Source: Candidatus Bariatricus faecipullorum
GTDB lineage: Bacteria; Bacillota; Clostridia; Lachnospirales; Lachnospiraceae
NCBI GenBank assembly: GCA_019118525.1
Contig: DWYV01000022.1
Coordinates: 1-64,000 of the forward strand
DNA: 64,000 nt
Direction of reading: 5' to 3'
Shown here in pieces: positions 17,075 to 25,519 of the stretch. The notes beneath the pieces were generated by a model. It ran no database searches, was not told the DNA's origin, and worked only from the letters and a program-made list of their open reading frames with translations. A program made the translations under genes and the position numbers. Position 1 is the stretch's first letter. Each line of letters starts with the position of its first letter.

Positions 17075-17701
17075 CTACCTCCTGACCGCCTCGGCAAAGG
17101 CCTTTGCGGCCTCTGTCCGGTTTTCGGCCTTACTGATGGCGCCGCCTACAATAACAATCTCGGCTCCGGCCTTTTTCATCACCGGAATGTTTTCCAGTTT
17201 CACACCGCCGGCCACTGCAATTTTCTGAATGCCGTCCAGCCGGCCGCACATATGGCATACCAGCTCTTCCAGCCCCTCTCCCGCACTGTCTGCAGGAAGA
17301 TGAATACAGAAAATGGCCTCCGGAAATTCCTTTTTCAGAACTTCCAGCTTCTCGTCCGGCACCTCCAGCAGGTCAATCATGTATTCTTTCCCATACTCTG
17401 CCGCCACTTCCTGGCAGGCTTTCAGCGTGGAAAGCGCGGAAAAACCCATCACCGTGGGAATGTCTCCGCCGTTTTCATAGGTTTTCCGGAATTCATAAGC
17501 GCCCTCGTCACAGGTTTTAATATCCGCCAGAATACACTGACCAGGATACTTTTCTTTTAAAATCCGGACGCTTCCTTCCAGGCCGAAATCCTTAATCAGG
17601 GAGGTTCCCACTTCGATAATATCCGCATATCCGGCTGTCTGGGCGATAATCTCATCCGCCTGCTCCAGGGACACCCGGTCTATGGCTGCCTGCAGTCTCA
17701 T
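17075..17701 (-). CDS. hxlA: 3-hexulose-6-phosphate synthase (or 3-keto-L-gulonate-6-P decarboxylase relative)
   Basis: A member of the OMP-decarboxylase superfamily. DIIEVGTSLIKDFG is near residue 28 and the metal/proton-transfer motif LADIKTCDEG near 58. Its 208 residues fit HPS. HPS condenses formaldehyde with ribulose 5-phosphate or runs in reverse to make ribulose 5-phosphate; the close relative KGPDC decarboxylates 3-keto-L-gulonate 6-phosphate. The adjacent hexuloisomerase favours HPS. The start codon overlaps the kdgK stop as ATGA, so translation is coupled. Confidence 0.85.
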   Translation of the reverse strand: MRLQAAIDRVSLEQADEIIAQTAGYADIIEVGTSLIKDFGLEGSVRILKEKYPGQCILADIKTCDEGAYEFRKTYENGGDIPTVMGFSALSTLKACQEVAAEYGKEYMIDLLEVPDEKLEVLKKEFPEAIFCIHLPADSAGEGLEELVCHMCGRLDGIQKIAVAGGVKLENIPVMKKAGAEIVIVGGAISKAENRTEAAKAFAEAVRR

Positions 17702-18639
17702 GCCTTCGCCCCCTTCATGTAAGCGTCCAGTTCTTCTCTGGTGGGCAGTCCCTCATTGTCACTGAGCACAGACACCTGAATGGAGCCGATGGCATTTCCC
17801 CGGTCCACCATATCCCGGATGGGAAGTCCTTCCAGATAAGCGCTGAGTACGCCTACTGCAAATCCGTCTCCCGCGCCCACGGTGTCCACCACATGTTCTA
17901 CTTTATATCCTTTAAAATATCCCTTTTCCTCGTCGGAATCCACGTAAGCTCCGTCCGCTCCGTTCTTTACGATGACGGTCTTCGCGCCGTTTTTCCGGTA
18001 AAATTCTGCAATTTCTTCCGGATTCTCACTGCCCATAAGAACCAGCCCTTCCCCGGTTCCGGGAAGCACCACATCCGCCAGGGAGGCGATGTGATTGATG
18101 GTGTTCACCATGGCCTCTTTACTTTCCCAGAGCGTCGGACGCAGGTTCGGGTCAAAGCTTACCAGCATATTGTTTTCCCGGGCCCGCTCAATCATCCGGT
18201 AGGTCGCGTTCCGGCAGCTTAAGGACAGTGCCGGGGGAATGCCGGTCACATGAAGCACTTTTGCCCCGGTAAAATCCACCCGCTCCACGTCATTTAGCGA
18301 AAGCCAGGACGCGGCGCTGTTTCTCCGGTAATAAAATACTTCCGGGTCCCCTTTTTCTACCTTTCCTTTTAACTGATATCCGGTAAAATGCTCCGGGTCT
18401 TTTGTAATCTGGGTATCCAGCCCTTCTGCTTTCAGCTTGTTTTCAATATACGTGCCAAAGGGGTCTGTTCCCAGCTTTGTCACATAGGAAACCGTGTGTC
18501 CCAGACGTTTCAGCCCGATTGCCACATTCACCTCGGCTCCGGCAAGCAGCCGGATAAATTCCTCCACCTCGTGAAGGGGGCCTGTGGTCTTTGCCACAAA
18601 CATGGCCATAGGTTCTCCAAACAGTATCACTTCTGACAT
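17698..18639 (-). CDS. kdgK: PfkB-family sugar kinase, 2-dehydro-3-deoxygluconokinase type
   Basis: KdgK phosphorylates 2-keto-3-deoxygluconate to KDPG, the substrate of eda in the same operon. The protein shows the N-terminal substrate motif GAEVNVAIGLKRLG near residue 33 and PfkB signature 2 in DTVGAGDGFAVG near 250, with the catalytic base Asp. Its 313 residues are typical. Other PfkB substrates are possible, but the eda neighbour makes KDG the best guess. It lies 22 nt downstream of the LacI regulator and is translationally coupled to hxlA. Confidence 0.88.
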   Translation of the reverse strand: MSEVILFGEPMAMFVAKTTGPLHEVEEFIRLLAGAEVNVAIGLKRLGHTVSYVTKLGTDPFGTYIENKLKAEGLDTQITKDPEHFTGYQLKGKVEKGDPEVFYYRRNSAASWLSLNDVERVDFTGAKVLHVTGIPPALSLSCRNATYRMIERARENNMLVSFDPNLRPTLWESKEAMVNTINHIASLADVVLPGTGEGLVLMGSENPEEIAEFYRKNGAKTVIVKNGADGAYVDSDEEKGYFKGYKVEHVVDTVGAGDGFAVGVLSAYLEGLPIRDMVDRGNAIGSIQVSVLSDNEGLPTREELDAYMKGAKA

Positions 18640-18661
18640 AAATCCATCCTTTCCGGCCAGG

Positions 18662-19642
18662 TTATGTCGTCTCCCGCACTACCAGCTCCGGCACCACAAT
18701 CAGATTAGCCAGCTCCTTTTTCTGTGACAGCACATCCCGCAGAAGCTGTACCGTCAGCTCGCTGAGCACCTCTCCTTTATTGTTTACCGTGGTCAGTTTC
18801 GGATTACAGATATAGGAATACTCGGAATTGTTGCATCCGGTCAGCGCCATATCCTCTGGTATCCGGACGCCTTTACGGGTCCACCAGTTCATGGCGCCCA
18901 CTGCAGTCAGGTCCTCACCGAAAACAGCTCCGTCATATCCTTTTTCCAGCAGCAGTTTCGCAACTGCTTCCCCGCCCTCCAGACCATAGGGGGTGCGGTA
19001 CACATCCTTTTCCGGGTTTTCATACCCCAGCCTCTTCATCTCTCTCAGATAGCCTTCCATCTTTCTGTCTGCCGCATTTGTATATTTATCAATAATATAA
19101 GCAATTTTTCTGTGCCCTCTTTCATAGACATGTCTGGCTGCAAGCTCCATTCCGTGGGCCTCGTCCACCAGCACGGAATGAATGTTTGGACGGTCCAGCT
19201 TTCCATTCGCCATGACAATGGGAATATCACTCAGCAGATTCAGGGTCTCTTCATCGCAGAGCCGGTTAAAAATAGAACCGGTCAGAATGATTCCGTCCAC
19301 CTTCCGCTTGGACAGCATTTCCAGGTATTTCTTACAGCCTTCCTCTTCTTCCCCTGTATTGCACACCAGTACCATGTAACCCAGCTCGGAGAGCTGCTGC
19401 TCCATAATAAAAGTGGTCAGCGCGTAATGGGGAACCCGAAGGTCTACTGCCACAATTGCAACGGTTTTCATGGAACCGGTTGCCAGTCCCCTGGCAATGG
19501 CGCTGGGCTGGTATTCATGTTTTTCCAGCACTTTCTGAATCTTTTCCCTTGTCTTCTCGCTTACATACCCCTTGTTGTTCAGCACCCTGGAAACCGTGGT
19601 GATAGACACGCCGGCTTCCCGGGCTATATCATAGATATTCAT
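18662..19642 (-). CDS. LacI-family transcriptional regulator
   Basis: The N-terminal helix-turn-helix with hinge, YDIAREAGVSITTVSRVLNNKG (residues 4-25), is followed by a periplasmic-binding-protein-like effector domain ending near residue 326. It is first in the operon with kdgK, hxlA, hxlB and eda, so it probably senses a sugar acid or phosphate ester of that pathway and regulates itself. No clear palindromic operator was found at its promoter. Confidence 0.93.
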   Translation of the reverse strand: MNIYDIAREAGVSITTVSRVLNNKGYVSEKTREKIQKVLEKHEYQPSAIARGLATGSMKTVAIVAVDLRVPHYALTTFIMEQQLSELGYMVLVCNTGEEEEGCKKYLEMLSKRKVDGIILTGSIFNRLCDEETLNLLSDIPIVMANGKLDRPNIHSVLVDEAHGMELAARHVYERGHRKIAYIIDKYTNAADRKMEGYLREMKRLGYENPEKDVYRTPYGLEGGEAVAKLLLEKGYDGAVFGEDLTAVGAMNWWTRKGVRIPEDMALTGCNNSEYSYICNPKLTTVNNKGEVLSELTVQLLRDVLSQKKELANLIVVPELVVRETT

Positions 19643-19680
19643 TATGAATGCCCTCTGTTTCTTAGATTTTGTCTATGTTT

Positions 19681-19709
19681 ATGATACACAAACCGGGGCT
19701 TTTTTTCAA
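19681..19709 (-). promoter_or_regulatory. Promoter of the lacI-kdgK-hxlAB-eda operon
   Basis: TTGAAA (19709-19704) and TATCAT (19686-19681) are separated by 17 nt on the minus strand. This implies a leader of about 35 nt to the regulator start. Confidence 0.7.
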
Positions 19710-19731
19710 TGTTTTCTAAAAAGAGCTTTCC

Positions 19732-19755
19732 AGCCTTTCTGCGGCAGAAAGGGCT
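19732..19755 (-). terminator. Terminator after the YhcH-like gene
   Basis: On the minus strand, AGCCCTTTCTGC and GCAGAAAGGCT form an 11-bp stem starting at the stop codon. CTCTTTTT follows within 12 nt. It separates this unit from the LacI operon. Confidence 0.7.
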
Positions 19756-20215
19756 AGAAATCTACCAGCACTTTCACTACAATTTTCTTCACCTGGCAGG
19801 GTGCTTCTCCCATACAGCGGGGCTGGTGTCCGTCCTGGGGCGACACTACCGCAAAATCTCCTTTTTTCAGATGAATCCGTCCGCTGATGCGGGGCGCTTT
19901 ATAAAATTCCAGGTCCCTGCTTTCATCGTATCCGGTATCCGGTTCCAGATACTCCAGCGGAATGTACCCGAAAAATTCTTCCCCTTCTGCCATATACTGA
20001 ATGTCAAAATATTTTTTATGGGATTCGAACCGGCATTCTTCCTCCGGTTTTGTTGTATACTCCTGAATTTCCGCAAAAATTCTGTCGCCGTCTATCTCGA
20101 CTTTTCCTGCCTTCATGCCGGAAAAATCTGTCTTTTCCAGAAAACGGAATGCTTTCTGAAACTTTTCTGCCAGGTAATCGTACCGGGCAGCGTCCCCGAT
20201 TCTGGTTGTCAGCAT
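19754..20215 (-). CDS. YhcH/YjgK/YiaL family protein (DUF386)
   Basis: A 153-residue cupin-like protein with the family pattern HKKYFDIQYMAEGEE near residue 67 and the metal-site region DFAVVSPQDGHQPRC near 120. Relatives sit in sialic acid, pectin and 2,3-diketogulonate operons and are suspected sugar anomerases or isomerases; the reaction of most is unproven. Here it lies 3 nt after an HExxH protein and not in the kdgK operon. Its stop codon is within a terminator stem. Confidence 0.88.
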   Translation of the reverse strand: MLTTRIGDAARYDYLAEKFQKAFRFLEKTDFSGMKAGKVEIDGDRIFAEIQEYTTKPEEECRFESHKKYFDIQYMAEGEEFFGYIPLEYLEPDTGYDESRDLEFYKAPRISGRIHLKKGDFAVVSPQDGHQPRCMGEAPCQVKKIVVKVLVDF

Positions 20216-20218
20216 AGG

Positions 20219-20932
20219 TCAATCCTCCCTTTCCCTGACGCCTGCTGCCTCCAGAATTTCTTCATAGAGGGCGCAGGCCGCTGTTTTTTCATAACCGTAC
20301 ATAAGAAGTACGTCCATCACATAGGGCGACCAGGCAATGCAAAGCAGTTCCTTCGCAAAGGCCATGGCAGCCATTTCGCTGAGGCAGAGAATCCGGGAGC
20401 GGTTGGAAAAGGGCTTTTTCCAGAGTTCTATCCGTTCCGTCTGTGTGAAAATCGTCTCCCTCTTCTGATATTCCACGCCGTGAAACAGTTCGTGGGCCAG
20501 AAGAAGGTCCTGGAGGCGGAACGCTCCCAGATACTCGTTCAGACCTTCTTCCTTTATCAGCACCTCTGCCTTTTTGATGCAGTCCCGGTAAATCACGATT
20601 TCATCGGGTTCTGTAAACTGGGCGAAGATGACATGGCCTCCTCCCGTCGGCATGTCCGGGAGTTTTACCTTCAGTCCGCTTTTTTCTGCCATGGAACGGA
20701 TGCTCTCCCCCGGAAACTTTTCCCGCAGAAGCACTGCTTCTTCCCGGCCGCAGGCACTGGCAAGACGGGCGTATTCTTTTTTCTGTTCTTCTGTGAATTT
20801 TCGCTCCAGAGGCTCGTGGTAAAATGCATAGCCTCCCCACTGCTCTTCGCTTAATTCCACCAGTGTCTGTATCATTTCCCGGAGGGGATACTCCCTTTGC
20901 ACCGGCTCCTGTTCCTTTTTTCTCCCGAACAT
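20219..20932 (-). CDS. Uncharacterised HExxH metallopeptidase-like protein
   Basis: A 237-residue soluble protein with no signal peptide. The sequence LLLAHELFHGVEY near residue 145 is an HExxH zinc signature inside a predicted helix. A downstream acidic helix with LSEMAAMAFAKELL (near 190) could supply a third ligand. I do not recognise the family. It lies between the HyuA-like gene and the YhcH-like gene on the same strand with short gaps, so co-expression is likely. Proteolytic activity is inferred only from the motif. Confidence 0.65.
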   Translation of the reverse strand: MFGRKKEQEPVQREYPLREMIQTLVELSEEQWGGYAFYHEPLERKFTEEQKKEYARLASACGREEAVLLREKFPGESIRSMAEKSGLKVKLPDMPTGGGHVIFAQFTEPDEIVIYRDCIKKAEVLIKEEGLNEYLGAFRLQDLLLAHELFHGVEYQKRETIFTQTERIELWKKPFSNRSRILCLSEMAAMAFAKELLCIAWSPYVMDVLLMYGYEKTAACALYEEILEAAGVRERED

Positions 20933-20953
20933 GTTCTGCCTCTCCTTTGTTCT

Positions 20954-23083
20954 TTAAACCTGGCTCTTGGCTCCTACGATAACAACTTCCTCGTTGGGGT
21001 CAATAGCCTGCATTTCCACGTCAATCAGCATCAGTACCTGCTCCAGTTCACCGGAGCTGCTGAAGTCCATCACTCTGGCGCCTGCACAGATGTAGTAATC
21101 CGGACGGAGGATGGCGTCTGCCTTATAGATAGCCAGCTCTTCCCACAGTCTGGAAACCACGCTCCGGTAGGAGGCTGCTTTCGTGGCCACGGCCACGCCG
21201 TCGGTCCGCTGTACTTTGATAAATCCTTTCTTGTCCAGAATACGAAGCGGGTTTCTGTCCTTTTCGTGAGACTGGAACACATAAAAGTTCGGGATTCTGC
21301 ATACCAGCTCTATCTGATCAGGTTTCTTTCTCAGGTCCGTGGCCGCAAGCTCCCGGGCCTCTTCTTCGGTACATTCTTTCATCAGGTCCGCTGTCTTGAC
21401 TTCGGTAGAGCCCATGGCGATAGCCGTCAGCTTGGAAGTCTGCGGGTCGATTTCGATATGTACTTCCACCGTATCCGGAGATGCGCCGCTTTCCACTGCC
21501 TTGTCGGTAGCTTCCCGCTTGATACTGCGGATGTCTTCCGGCGTTGGATTGGGAACGACACGTTCCACAACGTCCCGCACCATGGCCAGGGCCACACCGA
21601 TGGAGGAGATAACCTCTGCATTTTCCGGTACGCTGTAGTTAATATTCATCTTCTGGGCACAGAATCCAATCAGGGAGGTAGCTCCTCCGCCGACGCCTAC
21701 CAGGGAAATCTGGTCGTGCTCCAGTTTGTATTTTTCCGCCAGCTCCATAATAACCGGACTGATTTTTTCATAAGCTCTTGTCAGAATCTGGGTTGCCACT
21801 TCTTCCACGCTGACTCCCAGATAATCCGCCACCGGCTTCATGGCTTTTCTGGCCGCATTTGCATTACCATAGGAGAAATGCTCCGGTTTTACCAGGCCCA
21901 GCACATTGGCCGCGCAGGAGTTGGTAATGGTAATCCGTTTGCCGCTTTTCAGTTTAATGGCAACATAGTCCGCCGGGTCGCCCGGTTTGGGGGAGAACAG
22001 CTCAAGCTCGGGATCTTCAATCTCTTCTTCCGGGGTGAATACGGCATAGTCCAGACCGGCGATGTGTGCGGAACGGGGTCCTACATCTGTCACGCCGCTC
22101 TTGGAAAGCCGAATCATACTTCCTCCGGCCACACCCAGAACCCGCACGTCCAGGGAGGTGATATAGGTCCGGTGACCGCCTACGATAGAATAATCGATAG
22201 CCGGACGGCCGTTTTTGATGACACCGATGTTGGTGGTGGTTCCGCCCACCTCAAAGTACACACCATTGGATGCGCGCAGGTACATCAGGGAACCCATAAC
22301 AGAAGCCGCCGGACCGGAAAGCATGGTCAGAACCGGCCGTTTCTTCATTTCATTGATTTCCATAACACCGCCGTCGCCACGCATAATCATCAGCGGTACT
22401 TTTACTCCTGCCGCACGGACACTTTCCTCCGTGGAGTTGGCTGTGTTGAGCATCTTGGGCAGGATACTGGCGTTGATGGCCGCGGTACGGGTTCTTCTTG
22501 TAAGCCCGTAGAGCTTGGTGATATCGGAGGCCATGGTAGTCTCCATTCCCATCTCGCCTTTTGTCACATCGCAGATGGCCTGCTCGCTGGACATATCGTC
22601 CACGCCGAATGCCTCGGAGGCCACGAACACCTGGGCGCCCTGGCTTTTCAGCCTCTCGGCCGCCGCTTTGATGCTGTCATGATTTAAGTCTTTTTCCTTG
22701 ATAAACTCGTTGCAGATACTGATTTTTCTTCCGGAACCCAGGTCGATATCTTTCAGTTTTGTCTGGGCCTTTGCCAGGAAACCTTCCAGGCCGCCCCGGG
22801 AGCTTCCGATGACGCCGACTTTTGCCACGTCGCCCTCAATCAGGGCGTTGGTCGCCTGGGTCGTACTGTGCGCCACGAAGATCACGTCCTCCGGGTCAAT
22901 ATTGTTTTCCTTCAGACAGTTCTGGAATGCCTGCACAACACCGGCCGCCACACCTGCTTTGTCGTCGTGGGTTGTTTTTACCGATGATTTTCCTATAATT
23001 TCCTGGGTTGCATTGTCGATGGCCACGGCCTTTGTGTGGGTACCGCCAACGTCAATTCCCATCCTTACTTTTCTGTCACTCAT
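20954..23083 (-). CDS. Hydantoinase/oxoprolinase family protein (HyuA-like)
   Basis: A 709-residue ATP-dependent amidohydrolase homologue. The actin-like N-terminus GIDVGGTHTKAVAID is at residues 9-23, followed by HSTTQATNALIEG near 92, the phosphate motif EVGGTTTNIG near 265, and GVGGGATSLIG near 435. HyuA normally works with a HyuB partner on hydantoins or 5-oxoproline. No HyuB is adjacent. The partner gene, 30 nt upstream, is a permease. GGAGG precedes ATG 23083. The substrate is unknown and could be a cyclic amide brought in by that permease. Confidence 0.88.
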   Translation of the reverse strand: MSDRKVRMGIDVGGTHTKAVAIDNATQEIIGKSSVKTTHDDKAGVAAGVVQAFQNCLKENNIDPEDVIFVAHSTTQATNALIEGDVAKVGVIGSSRGGLEGFLAKAQTKLKDIDLGSGRKISICNEFIKEKDLNHDSIKAAAERLKSQGAQVFVASEAFGVDDMSSEQAICDVTKGEMGMETTMASDITKLYGLTRRTRTAAINASILPKMLNTANSTEESVRAAGVKVPLMIMRGDGGVMEINEMKKRPVLTMLSGPAASVMGSLMYLRASNGVYFEVGGTTTNIGVIKNGRPAIDYSIVGGHRTYITSLDVRVLGVAGGSMIRLSKSGVTDVGPRSAHIAGLDYAVFTPEEEIEDPELELFSPKPGDPADYVAIKLKSGKRITITNSCAANVLGLVKPEHFSYGNANAARKAMKPVADYLGVSVEEVATQILTRAYEKISPVIMELAEKYKLEHDQISLVGVGGGATSLIGFCAQKMNINYSVPENAEVISSIGVALAMVRDVVERVVPNPTPEDIRSIKREATDKAVESGASPDTVEVHIEIDPQTSKLTAIAMGSTEVKTADLMKECTEEEARELAATDLRKKPDQIELVCRIPNFYVFQSHEKDRNPLRILDKKGFIKVQRTDGVAVATKAASYRSVVSRLWEELAIYKADAILRPDYYICAGARVMDFSSSGELEQVLMLIDVEMQAIDPNEEVVIVGAKSQV

Positions 23084-23112
23084 GTTCTTTTTCCTCCATT
23101 CCTAACCGGCAT

Positions 23113-24465
23113 TTAGCCAAACATTACATATACCATTGCCTGAAGAATAATACAGATAATCCATCCGGTCACTGCACTCATTTTCAGGAAATCCTTTGTG
23201 GAAACCTTTGTATAGTTTACACCCCAGATAATCCAGGACTGAGTGATACAGCAGGATACGTTCATTACGGTACTGGGAATGATAATCAGCGGGGCCAGAT
23301 AGGATGTGGCAAAGCCGATACCTTTCAGGATTCCCAGGGTCGCGGCGCCGCAGCCGAACAGAGTCAGCGGTCCACGGAACATACCCATCAGGGACAGTGC
23401 CGCAAAGGCGATGGAGATAACCAGTGTGTTATTCGGAATGATTCCTCCCAGCAGGGCGTTGAAGTAGGGTACACAAAGCTCTGCCGCTTTATTGAACATG
23501 GGAAGCATTAAGAGGAAACCAACCAGGGGTGCGGTGTCAACCACGCCGTCGAAGAAGTCTTTGTTGACCATCCGGCAGGTCTGGCCCCAGCTCTTAATCT
23601 TTCCGCAGGTAAACAGTGCGTAAAAACTTCCGATTACGAAACCGAGGATAATCGGCACGTCAAAGGCAATCAGCAGTACAACCGGGATAATCGGTGCAAT
23701 CAGGGAGATGCCGGGAGCATTGTCCCCTCTGCGGTTTTTCTTTGCCACCGGTGTGGTAGCTGCCCAGCTGTGTACTTTTTTCTTTCTGGAAAATACGGCT
23801 ACCAGGATAATCACGACTGCCACCTGAATGAGCAGTGCGTAGATACCCCAGGATACGTGCTGGTCATAGGGATAAAGGGTTTCGCCGTTTTCGTCCAGGA
23901 AGAAGGCGGAGTACTGTCCGTAGAGAACCGGGTTTACAAACATTCCGGCGCCTACGCTCAGCATGAAGGAGCAGGCTGCCAGAACTTTCGGAATTCCCAG
24001 CGACATGAAAATCGGAAGTACGATAACGCCGATAGCCACGACTGCGCCGGCTCCGAAGATGGATGAGAAACAAGCTGTAGTTACGATGCAGAGCAGGATA
24101 CAGGTAATGGCAGGTCTGTCACCGCCAAGCTCTGTGGTTGTCCGAATCAGGGTAGAAGCAATGCCGGTATTCATCAGGACTCTTCCGAACCATGCTCCGA
24201 AGATTACGTTTACCAGGGTAGCGCCCCATCCTTCCGGACCGCTCTGGAATACGTTCGTCAGCGCCTCCGTCCAGGTAATACTGATTGCATCTTTATTTGC
24301 CGCAATAAAATCCGGGTTTGTCACCAGCATATTTCCCACCATGGGAAGTACGGTCCAGATGATACCCATTACAAAAATCCCAAGCATCAGGTTGCCGCCT
24401 TTGACTGCATACACCGCCAGTCCAAAGAAGGAAACCAGTAATAAAATTCCTATTACATATTCCAT
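23113..24465 (-). CDS. Multi-pass permease (ion-transporter superfamily, GntP/CitMHS-like)
   Basis: A 450-residue protein made of about ten to twelve hydrophobic helices. The symmetric conserved stretches FGAWFGRVLMNTGIASTLIR (near 88) and FRGPLTLFGCGAATLG (near 360) are typical of organic-anion/H+ symporters. GGAGGTC lies upstream of ATG 24465. It is first in the operon with the HyuA-like gene, so the cargo is probably that enzyme's substrate. The promoter has a perfect cre-type site just past the -10 box, suggesting catabolite repression or control by a LacI-type protein. Confidence 0.82.
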   Translation of the reverse strand: MEYVIGILLLVSFFGLAVYAVKGGNLMLGIFVMGIIWTVLPMVGNMLVTNPDFIAANKDAISITWTEALTNVFQSGPEGWGATLVNVIFGAWFGRVLMNTGIASTLIRTTTELGGDRPAITCILLCIVTTACFSSIFGAGAVVAIGVIVLPIFMSLGIPKVLAACSFMLSVGAGMFVNPVLYGQYSAFFLDENGETLYPYDQHVSWGIYALLIQVAVVIILVAVFSRKKKVHSWAATTPVAKKNRRGDNAPGISLIAPIIPVVLLIAFDVPIILGFVIGSFYALFTCGKIKSWGQTCRMVNKDFFDGVVDTAPLVGFLLMLPMFNKAAELCVPYFNALLGGIIPNNTLVISIAFAALSLMGMFRGPLTLFGCGAATLGILKGIGFATSYLAPLIIIPSTVMNVSCCITQSWIIWGVNYTKVSTKDFLKMSAVTGWIICIILQAMVYVMFG

Positions 24466-24524
24466 AATAGACCTCCTGTTTGTTCCTACGTTTTCTCTCT
24501 GACTCTTTGAAACGTTTCGTTTTT

Positions 24525-24539
24525 ATGTAAGCGCTTTCA
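24525..24539. promoter_or_regulatory. cre / LacI-family operator at the permease promoter
   Basis: ATGTAAGCGCTTTCA matches the CcpA cre consensus WTGNAARCGNWWWCA at all positions. It lies just downstream of the permease -10 box, near +1 to +16. A short palindrome GAAACGTTTC follows at 24509-24518. Confidence 0.75.
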
Positions 24540-24547
24540 TATTTCTG

Positions 24548-24575
24548 ATTATAGTTTTTTGCATGGAAAAGTCAA
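24548..24575 (-). promoter_or_regulatory. Promoter of the permease-hyuA operon
   Basis: TTGACT (24575-24570) and TATAAT (24553-24548) are 16 nt apart on the minus strand, with the cre-type site immediately downstream. Confidence 0.8.
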
Positions 24576-24678
24576 TAATTTTATAAGAGAAATTATTGAT
24601 TCTGCTATATTTTACAATTTTAAAACCAGATTTTTGTGCACTTTTTCTCGTTCTTGTTTTCGCTTTTCGTCTCATTTT

Positions 24679-24693
24679 ATGAAAGCGCTAACA
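24679..24693. promoter_or_regulatory. Second cre-type site
   Basis: ATGAAAGCGCTAACA also fits WTGNAARCGNWWWCA completely. It is about 45 nt upstream of the tetR -35 box and about 105 nt upstream of the permease -35 box, so it could act on either gene or allow looping with the site at 24525. Confidence 0.65.
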
Positions 24694-24736
24694 CATTTTT
24701 GTGCGACTTTTCTTATCCATTTTCCTTCTATTCTTC

Positions 24737-24785
24737 TTGACAAAGCGACACGCACGTCGTATATTTATAAAAAGACACTTGTGTC
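24737..24785 (+). promoter_or_regulatory. Promoter and paired operators of the tetR-GNAT unit
   Basis: TTGACA (24737-24742) and TATATT (24760-24765) are spaced by 17 nt. An inverted repeat GACAC-TT-GTGTC lies at 24774-24785, around the expected transcription start. A related CGAC...GTCG pair lies within the spacer (24745-24758). Two half-matching sites over the promoter fit TetR autorepression. Confidence 0.7.
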
Positions 24786-24838
24786 GTTTTTTTACTGCTG
24801 TCTGCAGCACGGATACTTACGGAAAGGGGACGCCGGAT

Positions 24839-25489
24839 ATGGAAGCCAGAAAACGCAGCAAAGGGGAAAAAACCCGCGCTTTTATTAAAGAAACCGCCCG
24901 GAAACTTTTTGCCTCCCGGGGGTTTAAAGAAGTAACCATGAAAGATATCTGTGAGGCATGCGGGCTGAGCCGGGGCGGGCTTTACCGGTATTTTGGAAGT
25001 ACAAGGGAGATTTTTGAGGAAATGTTCCGGGAACTGGCCGCCGGAAATGAAAAGAATTTTTTCAGCCGTATGGAAAACGGAGAAAGCGCCCGGCAGATTC
25101 TGGAGGACATTCTGGAACAGGGGTGCCTGGAAATGGAGGACAGCAAAGCTTCCCTGAGCCTTGCCATCTATGAGTATTCCCAGGTTTCCAGAAGTGATTT
25201 CTGGGAAAAGCAGGTGCAGGTTTCCCATCAAAAATGGATTCGTTTTCTGGAATACGGAATCTCCCGGGGGGAGTTTAACAAAGTTTCCCCGGAGCAGATT
25301 ACCGACCTGTATCTCTATGCCTATCAGGGCGTGCGTATGTGGAGCGTGATTTTCCCCATGAAGCCGGAAGTCAGCCGGCATATCACAGACAGTATCCGGG
25401 AAATTCTGCTTCCCCGGGAACCGGGGAATTCGCCGGCGGAAGAAATGGATGCTGTGAAAGAAACCGGCCCTGCCGGGAGGGAAAAATAA
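24839..25489 (+). CDS. TetR/AcrR-family transcriptional regulator
   Basis: The N-terminal HTH (about residues 12-58) includes ARKLFASRGFKEVTMKDICE and SRGGLYRYFGSTREIFEEMF, followed by a helical ligand-binding domain of about 150 residues. ATG 24839 follows GGGGA. The C-terminal 25 residues are Pro/Glu-rich and look disordered. It is followed 30 nt later by a GNAT gene, and palindromes in its own promoter suggest autorepression. The ligand is unknown. It is divergent from the permease operon, which it might also control. Confidence 0.92.
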   Translation: MEARKRSKGEKTRAFIKETARKLFASRGFKEVTMKDICEACGLSRGGLYRYFGSTREIFEEMFRELAAGNEKNFFSRMENGESARQILEDILEQGCLEMEDSKASLSLAIYEYSQVSRSDFWEKQVQVSHQKWIRFLEYGISRGEFNKVSPEQITDLYLYAYQGVRMWSVIFPMKPEVSRHITDSIREILLPREPGNSPAEEMDAVKETGPAGREK

Positions 25490-25519
25490 GGATGAACAAA
25501 GAATCAAAAAGGAGGCGGT

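Noticed and set aside
20020..20032. GGATTCGAACC-like sequence resembling a tRNA T-arm on the minus strand
   Set aside because: It lies within the YhcH-like gene, where it encodes part of the FESHKKYF stretch, and no acceptor or anticodon stem can be built around it.
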